In this document: in pieces, positions 29,689-38,648 of the stretch
How positions within the stretch are numbered: position 1 is the first letter of the stretch
How the letters are laid out: every line of letters starts with the position of its first letter
Source of the DNA: Bacillota bacterium
GTDB taxonomy: Bacteria > Bacillota > DTU025
NCBI GenBank assembly: GCA_028709305.1
Contig: JAQVXE010000004.1
Coordinates: 1 to 56,712, forward strand
Direction: 5' to 3'
Length of the DNA stretch: 56,712 bases
Made by a program: the position numbers and the translations under genes
Notes under the pieces: model-generated
The model's input: only the letters and a program-made list of their open reading frames with translations
The model's database searches: none
What the model was told of the DNA's origin: nothing

Positions 29689-32600
29689 TCACCTTCTCGC
29701 CGTTAACGTCCCATTCACGAACGTATTCACCCTCAGGCTCGCCTTGGGCAAGCGACGTTGAAAGGGTCTCCTTCATGAGGTAGTCCCTGTGAACCTGCAG
29801 AGCCTTCATGGAGTCGGGTCCGCCTGAGACTATCGCATCTATCCGGTCAGACACCTCAAACCCAGCCTCTTTGCGCGTTGTCTGGATCTTGTTCACCAAC
29901 TCCCTGGCGAAGCCTTCCAGCTTCAACTCCTCGGTGATGACGGTGTCGAGGGCTATCGCGCGTCCACCCTCTGACTGCAGATAGTATCCCTCAGAAGCCA
30001 CCGTTTCAATGGAAACCTCCTCAGGAAGCAGCGAAACCTCTGTTCCATCCCTCAAAGCCACGCTGAACTCTCTGCCTTCAAGAGACTTCTCGGCAATCTC
30101 TGACGCATCCGCTTCAGCCACAGCAGCAGCGATCGCCTTCATCAGATTGCCATGCTTCGGCCCGAGAAGATCGTATCTTGGTTTCACTCTGTATGACACA
30201 AACTTACCCATGTCCCTGACATACTCCAGTTCCTTTACGTTGAGCTCATCCTCCACAAGGTCTGCAAGCAGCCTCAGATCTTCTTCCTCCTGCCGAGTGG
30301 CTCTCACCACAATCTTCGACAGCGGCTGCCTGTTCTTGATGCTAACTTCGTTTCGGGCTGCCCGGCCCAGGTACACAACCTGCCTGACCAGATCCATTCG
30401 CCTTTCAAGATCGATATCCCGGCTCCATGCATCTGCTTTCGGATAGTCCTGGAGGTGGACACTGCCTAAGGCTGGCTCGAGATTGGTGAATATCTCCTCC
30501 GCCAGGAAAGGCGTAAACGGCGCAATCAGCCTGGCAATTGTCGTCAGACTCTCATGTAGAGTGAGGTATGCAGCCTGCTTGTCAACGGTCATTTCACTTG
30601 CCCAGTATCGCCTGCGACATCTGCGCACATACCAGTTGGACAAGTCGTCCACATATTCCTCAATCCTTCTTGCGGCCTGAGTTATGTCGTATGCATCCAT
30701 TGCATCAGTCACTTCACTGACAAGCCCGGATAGCCTTGAAAGAAGCCACCTGTCGATTAACGGGCGATCCTCATAGGAAACCTTGCACTGGCCGGGATCG
30801 AATTCATCGATGTTTGCATACAATACGTAGAATGCGTATACATTCCAGAGCGTACCCATGAACTTCCGTTTGGCCTCAACGATACCGTCCTCATAGAATC
30901 TCGTCGGATTCCATGGAGCGTTCACTGTATAGAGATACCATCTGACGGCATCGGCCCCGTGCTCATTGAAGAGCTTCCAAACATCCACTACGTTGCCCTT
31001 GCTCTTGCTCATCTTCAGCCCGGCTTCGTCGAGAACAAGGCCCAGCACGACACAGTTTTCAAATGGCGACCTGCCGAACAGCAGCGTGGATATGGCAAGA
31101 AGCGTATAGAACCATCCGCGAGTCTGATCCACTGCTTCAGTAATGAAATCCGCCGGAAATGCCGCAGAGAACACTTCGGCGTTTTCAAATGGATAGTGCC
31201 ACTGTGCAAAAGGCATGGAGCCAGAGTCAAACCAGCAGTCCATCACCTCAGTCACCCGTCTGGCGTCTCCTCCGCACTGGGAACATGCCAGGATTGCCTG
31301 GTCGATGTATGGCCTGTGCAACTCGAAGTGGTCGGGCAAGGACTTGGCCATGCTCTTGAGCTCCTTCACGCTTCCAACAGCATGCTCGTGTCCGCATTCC
31401 TCGCACACCCAAATTGGCAGCGGCGTGCCCCAGTAGCGCTCACGGCTTACGGCCCAGTCTATGACGTTTTCGAGGAAGTTGCCGAATCTGCCATCCTGGA
31501 TGTGCTTGGGATACCAGTTGATCTTCGCATTGTTTTCCAAGAGCTCATCCCGCAGGTCAGACATTCTAATGAACCATGAGCTTCGCGCGTAATAGAGCAG
31601 AGGCGTATCACATCGCCAGCAGAACGGGTAGCTGTGCGAGTAATCCATCTCCTCAAACAGAAGGCCACGAACCTCCAGGTCCTTTACGATTAGCGGATCA
31701 GCATCCTTGACAAACATCCCGCACCAATCACAGGCTCTGTCGTCAAATCGGCCTTGGGCATCCACAAGCTGCACTACCGGCAGGTTGTGTTCTTGTGCAA
31801 CGCGCATGTCATCCTCGCCAAATGCCGGGGCTATGTGAACGATCCCCGTTCCCTCGGAGAGCGTGACGAAGTCGCCTTCCACAACCATATACGCAGGCGC
31901 CTCAGGCTCTGCAAATGTGTAGAGCGGCTCGTACTCCATGCCTACAAGCTCAGAACCCTTGACCACGCGCAGGATGCGGTAGTCCCCTTCCAATCTGGGC
32001 TCCACAAGATCCTTAGCCATGATCAGCGTCTCCCCATTGGACTGGACATACGCATAATCGTAATCGGCGGACACAGCCAAAGCTACATTGGAAGGCAACG
32101 TCCACGGAGTGGTCGTCCACGCCAACAGCGACACGTTCTCCTCGCCCCGGACCCTGAACCTTACGAAGATGGAAGGCTCTTCTACATCCTTGTAGCCCTG
32201 TGCAACTTCGTGGCTGGAAAGCGCAGTTCCGCACCGAGGACAGTAGGGGACGACCTTGTGACCGTGGTACATCAGACCCTTATCCCAAATGGTCTTTATC
32301 GCCCACCAAACAGATTCGATGTACGAGTCATGAAAAGTCACGTAGGGGTCGTCCATGTCTATCCAAAAACCCAGTCTCTCGCTCATGCGACGCCACTCGC
32401 CTTCATACTTGAAGACTGACTCTTTGCACCTCTGGACAAACTCCTCTACGCCGTACTTCTCGATCTCGGGCTTCCCGCTTATCCCCAACTGCTTCTCCAC
32501 TTCAAGCTCGACAGGGAGGCCATGAGTATCCCAGCCAGCCTTGCGCGGCGCATAATACCCATTCATGGTCTTGTACCGGAGCACAACGTCTTTCATGGCA

Positions 32601-32785
32601 CGCGTCAGAACATGGCCTGGATGAGGCAGACCATTGGCTGTAGGAGGCCCTTCATAGAAGACGAATCGAGGTCCGCTCTCCCTCTGAGCCACACTCTTAT
32701 CGAATATCTTCTCCTCCCGCCAAGCCTCCAGGATCTCCTGTTCCATTCGGGGGAAGTCCATAGCTGAATCGACTTTCTTGAACAT
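29663..32785 (-). CDS. ileS: Isoleucyl-tRNA synthetase (type 2 / eukaryote-like form)
   Basis: GLPHPGHVLTRAMKDVVLRYKTMNGYYAPRKAGWDTHGLPVELEVEKQLGI; KMSKSKGNVVDVW; start MFKKVD. Confidence 0.97.
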   Translation of the reverse strand: MFKKVDSAMDFPRMEQEILEAWREEKIFDKSVAQRESGPRFVFYEGPPTANGLPHPGHVLTRAMKDVVLRYKTMNGYYAPRKAGWDTHGLPVELEVEKQLGISGKPEIEKYGVEEFVQRCKESVFKYEGEWRRMSERLGFWIDMDDPYVTFHDSYIESVWWAIKTIWDKGLMYHGHKVVPYCPRCGTALSSHEVAQGYKDVEEPSIFVRFRVRGEENVSLLAWTTTPWTLPSNVALAVSADYDYAYVQSNGETLIMAKDLVEPRLEGDYRILRVVKGSELVGMEYEPLYTFAEPEAPAYMVVEGDFVTLSEGTGIVHIAPAFGEDDMRVAQEHNLPVVQLVDAQGRFDDRACDWCGMFVKDADPLIVKDLEVRGLLFEEMDYSHSYPFCWRCDTPLLYYARSSWFIRMSDLRDELLENNAKINWYPKHIQDGRFGNFLENVIDWAVSRERYWGTPLPIWVCEECGHEHAVGSVKELKSMAKSLPDHFELHRPYIDQAILACSQCGGDARRVTEVMDCWFDSGSMPFAQWHYPFENAEVFSAAFPADFITEAVDQTRGWFYTLLAISTLLFGRSPFENCVVLGLVLDEAGLKMSKSKGNVVDVWKLFNEHGADAVRWYLYTVNAPWNPTRFYEDGIVEAKRKFMGTLWNVYAFYVLYANIDEFDPGQCKVSYEDRPLIDRWLLSRLSGLVSEVTDAMDAYDITQAARRIEEYVDDLSNWYVRRCRRRYWASEMTVDKQAAYLTLHESLTTIARLIAPFTPFLAEEIFTNLEPALGSVHLQDYPKADAWSRDIDLERRMDLVRQVVYLGRAARNEVSIKNRQPLSKIVVRATRQEEEDLRLLADLVEDELNVKELEYVRDMGKFVSYRVKPRYDLLGPKHGNLMKAIAAAVAEADASEIAEKSLEGREFSVALRDGTEVSLLPEEVSIETVASEGYYLQSEGGRAIALDTVITEELKLEGFARELVNKIQTTRKEAGFEVSDRIDAIVSGGPDSMKALQVHRDYLMKETLSTSLAQGEPEGEYVREWDVNGEKVIVGVNRAR

Positions 32786-32844
32786 CCGCAGACACAACCT
32801 CCTTGACTCCTACTTGACAGATACGCAGCAGAACACGGCAAAAG

Positions 32845-33115
32845 CTTAAACCCCCCGTCCACAGGGACGAGGGGTCAACTCGCGGTACCACCCTTAGTTG
32901 GCCGACCTTTGGTCTGCGTAAAGCAAGCAATCCAGCGTCTATCAACTCAAATGTCGGCCCACTCATTAGCCCGGCTAACGCCCGGGGTGCGGCACAGCTT
33001 ACTCGCTCTCTTTCAGCCTGCAACTCAGGGGTGATTTTTCCGACGTGACCTGCGCGGAGATTCCACCGTCCCCCGCTCTCTGGAGCCGTCCTGGTCGCTA
33101 CTCTTCCCCATCATC
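32845..33115 (-). promoter_or_regulatory. T-box leader (Ile specifier) for ileS
   Basis: Minus T-box AGGGTGGTACCGCGAG at 32879-32894; terminator CCCCTCGTCC-CTGT-GGACGGGGGGTTT; stem I AGAGAGC and specifier region GAAAAATCACCCCTGAG (ATC at 33033-33035). Confidence 0.95.
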
Positions 33116-33252
33116 GTTTTTTCCTTCATTCAGCTAGAATCAATCTACCATACAGCTACATCCAGCGTCAACTCGCACAAGTCTCGAAGTCTGCAGAATC
33201 CAGTCGCACTGCAACCGTTTGGGAGCAGCCTGCCCCCTCAAACCTTCCACAG

Positions 33253-33834
33253 TCATCCTCTTCCGTTCCCACCACGCTTGTTAGAATCGCCATCTTCCGG
33301 ACGCAAGACGCCTTTTTGCATCAGAATGACCACAACCATGACTGTTACGATGATCTTGGGCAGATAATAGGTGGCATTGTAGGTAAGTGAATACAGCCAG
33401 GCAGGGGTTCCCTCTGGTGCGTACTGCCCGAAGAAGATGTACCCGGAGAGGAAATGAAACACAAACCCCGCCAGTGTTCCCCCTATGGCCCCGGTCAAGT
33501 TCCGCCACCAGCCTCGCCCAAACGAAAGCCACGGCGCAATCCCGAGAGCAGTTGAAGCCAGAACGTAATCGAGAACAGCCTGCATGGGATGGATGATCTC
33601 AGATGTAGCTGTAACAAGATCAAGCACGCCTGCTATCAGGCCTGAGAGCAAGCCCGGATAGACTCCCCTCGTAAAAGCCATGTAGAGTATGGGGACCATT
33701 TCCAGGGATACAGAGCCTCCCTGCGGCATCTTGAAAAGCCTTACCATTCCCAGAACCCACGACAGCGCAGCAGCCACGCCTATCTCTGCAATTACTTTCG
33801 TCGGGATGGATTTGCGTGAACTAGCACTTGACAT
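33253..33834 (-). CDS. thiT: Thiamine ECF transporter S component ThiT
   Basis: ALSWVLGMVRLFKMPQGGSVSLEMVPILYMAFTRGVYPGLLSGLIAGVLDL...FHFLSGYIFFGQYAP; downstream of a TPP riboswitch. Confidence 0.95.
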   Translation of the reverse strand: MSSASSRKSIPTKVIAEIGVAAALSWVLGMVRLFKMPQGGSVSLEMVPILYMAFTRGVYPGLLSGLIAGVLDLVTATSEIIHPMQAVLDYVLASTALGIAPWLSFGRGWWRNLTGAIGGTLAGFVFHFLSGYIFFGQYAPEGTPAWLYSLTYNATYYLPKIIVTVMVVVILMQKGVLRPEDGDSNKRGGNGRG

Positions 33835-33877
33835 GATGCTAACCTCCTCATGCACCGTGCCGCCGGGCATCGAACAG

Positions 33878-33910
33878 AAAAACTGCGGGTTCATACATGA
33901 TGATCCGCAG
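33878..33910 (-). terminator. TPP riboswitch expression-platform terminator
   Basis: Minus: CTGCGG...CCGCAG followed by TTTTTCTG, between aptamer and thiT. Confidence 0.75.
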
Positions 33911-33926
33911 TCACATAGAGACTTAA

Positions 33927-34081
33927 CCGCTTCCCTACGCTGGTATTACCCAGGGCGGAAGGAACTTCCTCCGCGCGATCAGGTTCCAGGGTATCGGGGG
34001 GTGAATTGCTCACATGGCCCGGACTAATCAAGGCTCCTGCAACACACCTTCCCGCTCTCAGCCTGTCGGCTCCCCTAGCGG
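33927..34081 (-). ncRNA. TPP (THI-box) riboswitch
   Basis: Minus: AGGGGAGCC...GGCTGAGAG...ACCCTGGAACCTGATC...GGGTAATACCAGCGTAGGGAAG; P1 CCGCT/AGCGG. Confidence 0.96.
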
Positions 34082-34087
34082 ATCGGC

Positions 34088-34116
34088 ACAATATAAAAGT
34101 AGAATGTGGCGTACAA
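34088..34116 (-). promoter_or_regulatory. SigA-type promoter for the TPP riboswitch-thiT transcript
   Basis: Minus: TTGTAC-N17-TATTGT immediately upstream of the aptamer. Confidence 0.6.
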
Positions 34117-34157
34117 CTAGGTTATTTGACACGTTGCGAAGAAATCCTCCTTGCGTG

Positions 34158-34361
34158 CTAAATACTGAACGCCACTTGCAGGCTGTCTCCATCATGCCCT
34201 ATAAGGATTTCGCCAATCAGATGCTCGGGTATTACGGCTCCCACTGCCTTCCGAGCCCTCCGGATTATCTCGCTCTCCGACATCTGTGCTATCTCCTGGG
34301 CATCATCCTTCCCCATCACCAGGGTTGCCACGAGTACGCCCTTAATATGGGTAACTTCCAT
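34158..34361 (-). CDS. Small conserved-looking hypothetical protein (67 aa)
   Basis: MEVTHIKGVLVATLVMGKDDAQEIAQMSESEIIRRARKAVGAVIPEHLIGEILIGHDGDSLQVAFSI; SD GGGAGGAGG upstream of ATG 34361. Confidence 0.6.
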   Translation of the reverse strand: MEVTHIKGVLVATLVMGKDDAQEIAQMSESEIIRRARKAVGAVIPEHLIGEILIGHDGDSLQVAFSI

Positions 34362-34604
34362 GCAGATTGCCTCCTCCCGTCTCACGCTTCTGATTCGACG
34401 TACAGAGAGGCCATCCTGCGGTTTTCGTCCAGCGGTTTTTCGATATGCAACAACGGCGAACAGGGAATATGGTTGCATGACGCCTAATAAGCTCGACTGT
34501 CTTTCGGTCTTGACCTTTCGCGTCGAATAGCGCCGGCTTCCTCGGAAGATCACGGTGGAGTCATGCCTAGCAATATGTCCGATTCTTGGGGATATACGAA
34601 AGCA

Positions 34605-34629
34605 CGGGATCGCGGTCATAGCGATCCCG
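34605..34629 (-). terminator. Terminator-like hairpin downstream of spoVT
   Basis: Minus: CGGGATCGC-TATGACC-GCGATCCCG then TGCTTTCG; weak U-tract. Confidence 0.45.
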
Positions 34630-34656
34630 CTCTACCCTAGCTGACGATCTCTTCGT

Positions 34657-35190
34657 CTACTGTCCCAATTGCTTGGCCAAAAACCCAGCAGCTGTTTCTG
34701 CAAGCTTCAACTCGAGCTCGCCCATGGACTTGCCTTCCTGAGACAACAGGATTACCGCGCCCGCAATGTCGCCTTCGACTATTATGGGGGCAATCACCTG
34801 GCTCGACAACTCCACATCTTCTACAGGCGGATTCTCATTAGCAGTATTCGAAAGGAATGGCTTCCTATTGCGCATTACGTCCTCTACGTGCTCTGTGATC
34901 CGACGTTCATAGAAACTCTTCCTTGATGCTCCCGCTACAGCAACTATCTCATCCTGGTCTGCAATGAGCGCCACATGCCGCGTTGACTCGTACAGTGAAT
35001 CCGCGTATTCCTGAGCAAACTCTCCAAGGTCCGCAATAGGGGAATATTTCTTAAGGATCACCGAGCCTTCGCGATCGGTGAATATCTCAAGCGGGTCTCC
35101 CTCACGTATTCGAAGGGTCCTCCGGATCTCCTTGGGCACGACTACTCTACCGAGGTCATCGATTCTTCTTACTATCCCTGTCGCCTTCAC
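34657..35190 (-). CDS. spoVT: Stage V sporulation protein T (AbrB-like N-term, GAF-like C-term)
   Basis: MKATGIVRRIDDLGRVVVPKEIRRTLRIREGDPLEIFTDREGSVILKKYSP; GTG start at 35190 preferred (GGAGGG + 6 nt); the track ATG at 35196 abuts the SD. Confidence 0.95.
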   Translation of the reverse strand: MKATGIVRRIDDLGRVVVPKEIRRTLRIREGDPLEIFTDREGSVILKKYSPIADLGEFAQEYADSLYESTRHVALIADQDEIVAVAGASRKSFYERRITEHVEDVMRNRKPFLSNTANENPPVEDVELSSQVIAPIIVEGDIAGAVILLSQEGKSMGELELKLAETAAGFLAKQLGQ

Positions 35191-35319
35191 GCACATCCCT
35201 CCCTTGTTATTATTTTACCTTGGCCTAACTCCGCTTATGCTCTATAACCAGTTCCGCTTTCGGTCAAATCTGGATGGAATCGTGAAGGCAGGGGCCGTAT
35301 GACCCAGAGCGGCAAGGAA

Positions 35320-35745
35320 ATACAGAAAAAGAGGCTTACGACGATCTGCTCTCCGGCTGCTGCATCCCGATTTGCGACTACCCAACACCTTTCGGCACTG
35401 AGCAGCCGGTGCACGGAATGCAACAACCTTTGATCGACCAACGTCCGAACTTGGGCATCATGCTGCAGTCTCTCGACTGCAGCACCACACTTTCGCTCGT
35501 ACGCTGATCTTAGCTCAACCGCTGCAGATAGGTTTCCCTACAACGACGATCTCATCAACCGCCGCCATAAGTTGGCCAACCTGCAACGATCTTCGCGCCG
35601 GCCAGTTACAGTCCTACTTTAGGCTGTAACTGACCTTTGCTCGACGCACAATGGACCCGACATCTTGCGATATGGTCAGATCCATTGTGGGTCTTCGCTC
35701 GACCGCCGTAAACCTCGTTACATATAATGACCTATTGCTGTGGTT
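35320..35745 (-). ncRNA. Candidate large structured non-coding RNA, unassigned family
   Basis: No plausible CDS; minus-strand hairpins at 35647-35689 (18 bp, GCAA loop), 35600-35635 (12+4 bp), 35529-35540 (GAAA), 35461-35484 (10 bp, GAGA), 35353-35409 (9 bp enclosing a GAAA hairpin); repeated GAGCRAAG linkers; G-U pairs and GNRA loops make sense only on minus. Confidence 0.55.
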
Positions 35746-35880
35746 ATATGCGCCGCCGCCGTGGTATGTTAAACCTTTTTGACATGACAACGCCTATCAA
35801 GTCATCTTTTTCCATTTGGTGGTCCTGGCACGCCTGGCAGCATGAAAGCGGGCAATATGAGTATGGATATTTGCTCTTGC

Positions 35881-35910
35881 TGTGGGCCACCCCCTTGGGA
35901 GCGGCCCACA
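35881..35910 (-). terminator. Strong hairpin downstream of the rubredoxin-like gene (no clear U-tract)
   Basis: TGTGGGCC...GGCCCACA, 8 bp plus inner CCC/GGG; followed on minus by AGCAAGAGC. Confidence 0.35.
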
Positions 35911-35938
35911 TGTCAGTCACGGCACAATGGCGCAAGTT

Positions 35939-36274
35939 CTATCCCCACTTGCCCTTGCCAACATGAGCTTGGATCTCAGCCTTAGCCGACTGCCCGATTA
36001 TCCAGGCCTGCTCGCGCGCGCGTTTGAATACAGCAACGCAACCAGGATCGAGATCATCATCGATGCCGGCTTCGGCAATTTCCTCAACTTCCTCCATGAG
36101 CGCAACAAGCCTGCAGTGAAGATCATTGGTGAAACGAGACCTCTTGATGGCTTCCGTTTCCTTGCTACCTACTTCAGAGAATCTCTCCCTAGGGGCTCCA
36201 CACTTGGGGCATCTCTCGGCAGGAGTGTTGCCATCATGGATGAAGCCGCATACACTGCATCTCCACAGCTTCAT
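35939..36274 (-). CDS. Rubredoxin-like zinc-ribbon protein with helical C-terminal domain
   Basis: MKLWRCSVCGFIHDGNTPAERCPKCGAPRERF + helical segment. Confidence 0.82.
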   Translation of the reverse strand: MKLWRCSVCGFIHDGNTPAERCPKCGAPRERFSEVGSKETEAIKRSRFTNDLHCRLVALMEEVEEIAEAGIDDDLDPGCVAVFKRAREQAWIIGQSAKAEIQAHVGKGKWG

Positions 36275-36317
36275 GTTTATACCCTCCTCTTACCACATAT
36301 CGGTCCAGGACAACCCA

Positions 36318-36866
36318 TCAATAGTTCGCCACAAACAGCTCGAAGTATGCCTGCGGATGGGCACATGCAGGACAGGCCTTTGGCGCCTCTGCCCCTTCGT
36401 GAACATAGCCGCAGTTCCGGCACTTCCACTTAACGGGCTGGCTCTTCTTGAAAACTGTACCGTTTTCTATGTTAGCCAGCAGAGCCTTGAACCTCTTCTC
36501 GTGCTCTTCCTCGACTTCTGCGATCTCCCTGAAGGTGTCGGCTATCGCATCAAATCCCTCTTCGCGGGCTACTTTCTCAAATTCTGGATACATGCTTGTC
36601 CACTCGTGGTTCTCTCCATCCGCAGCATGCTCCAGATTATGCGCGGTGCCGCCAACTAGATCTGTGTAGTCAATGAGCCTCTTTGCATGAGCTCTCTCGT
36701 TTTCAGCAGTCTCCTCAAATACCCCTGCGATCTGCTCATAACCCTCCTTCTTCGCTACCTTGGCAAAGAAGGTGTACTTATTGCGTGCCTGCGACTCTCC
36801 GGCAAACGCAGCCATGATGTTGTCATACGTCTTAGTTCCTTCCAGCTTCTTGCCCAAAGATATCAT
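36318..36866 (-). CDS. rbr: Rubrerythrin
   Basis: [44 protein letters not shown]...; C-term [28 protein letters not shown]. Confidence 0.96.
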   Translation of the reverse strand: MISLGKKLEGTKTYDNIMAAFAGESQARNKYTFFAKVAKKEGYEQIAGVFEETAENERAHAKRLIDYTDLVGGTAHNLEHAADGENHEWTSMYPEFEKVAREEGFDAIADTFREIAEVEEEHEKRFKALLANIENGTVFKKSQPVKWKCRNCGYVHEGAEAPKACPACAHPQAYFELFVANY

Positions 36867-36971
36867 CCTCCATAAGTAGATCCTAAACTCAGTTCAAGCT
36901 TGCTGAGAGTGGAACGATCACCCTGTTCAGCAATTTCTTATGCTTCCATAGTATCTTTTCCAGTATCTTTT

Positions 36972-37130
36972 CTACGCCTCTTCAAAGAGGTCTTTGCCCA
37001 CTCCACAATCAGGACATACCCAATCATCAGGCACATCTTCAAAAGCCGTGCTTGGAGCCACTCCATTGTCTGGATCTCCCGCACCGGGGTCATAAATGTA
37101 ACCGCAAACTGTGCATACCCACTTCTCCAT
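36972..37130 (-). CDS. Rubredoxin (52 aa, not in the supplied ORF track)
   Basis: [52 protein letters not shown], both CxxCG motifs. Confidence 0.96.
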   Translation of the reverse strand: MEKWVCTVCGYIYDPGAGDPDNGVAPSTAFEDVPDDWVCPDCGVGKDLFEEA

Positions 37131-37828
37131 GTTTCTTCCCCCCTTCTATCGATCCATACAGACGCGTTAATGCCGCTCGGGCCCACACTATTCGTATACC
37201 ATCATGGGGTATATTTGTCAATAGCCTCATGCCATCGTCCCCGCCCGGCCACACCTGCGTGAGCAATGGTAACTCAATGTTCGCTCAAGGCTTAACTGAG
37301 TTGAATCACGAGCTTCCGAGGGGATGCGTTTCGCCTGAAGCGGATAGTCGCCAATGGCTTCGAACCCTGTGCCACCTAGTTTGATGGCGATTTCAAGCAC
37401 TTGAATGCGCATGTGAATGCGACTATGAGAGTTTGGGATGGGGATTTGGGGATAAAGTACAAGTAGTTAGCCGGGTGACCCATCAGTGGGCCGATGTTTT
37501 TCATGATTGGCCCATGGGCGGGTCACTTGCCCCCGAAAGCCACCCGCCAGCAGGTCATCCCGCTCCGCCACAATGAAGAAGTTACAAGATCATCACGGCT
37601 GTGAGTAAGGCCACTTCCATCGGCAACTGGCACTTTCGAGCGCAAGCCAGTCGGTACTGTTCTGTGGTTACTTTGAATGCATGAACCGACCCTCACTCGC
37701 AAAAGGGCAACCCAAACGGGGATCAATGGAGCTGTTCCCATACGTAAAGCCTCGTCTGCAACGTTCGTCGAGATTCGCCGCCTGATGCATGGGATGGCGA
37801 TGCCCGGCGTAAAGCCGGGCATCACATG

Positions 37829-38193
<365 letters not shown>

Positions 38194-38227
38194 AATATCA
38201 AGATGTTAACACCGTATCGCGTCGTAG

Positions 38228-38428
38228 TCAACTCCGCACGGCTCCGAGCAGATCCTTGTACGTGTCAGGATCCATGCCCACTTCACTTCTTTTTGCGCTG
38301 ATATCGGTGCCACGACTCCTTGCACACTCTATGCAGCGCTTGGTGCCAGGCAGAGCTTCCAGACGTTCCTTGGGTATTACTTTCCCGCAAATCTCACATC
38401 TGCGTTTCACAACATGGTTCGCCTCCAA
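38228..38428 (-). CDS. Short TraR/DksA-type C4 zinc finger protein
   Basis: RRCEICGKVIPKERLEALPGTKRCIECARSRG. Confidence 0.82.
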   Translation of the reverse strand: MEANHVVKRRCEICGKVIPKERLEALPGTKRCIECARSRGTDISAKRSEVGMDPDTYKDLLGAVRS

Positions 38429-38572
38429 TGCAGGATCTGGAGAATTGGCACCCTCTTAATTATATTTCTACACCTCGCGCAAAGTTCCTTTTGTCTAGCG
38501 CACGTAACTTGCTTCACAAAAAAGAATAGGCAGACAAATCGTCCGCCTCAGCCTTTATATGTGATAATATGG

Positions 38573-38644
<72 letters not shown>

Positions 38645-38648
38645 GTGG

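Noticed and set aside
30959-31579. 206-aa + strand ORF antisense to ileS
   Set aside because: Shadow of ileS; composition typical of an antisense frame in GC-rich DNA
36950-36971. Short direct repeat AGTATCTTTT x2 after rubredoxin
   Set aside because: Only two 10-bp copies; no array or functional context
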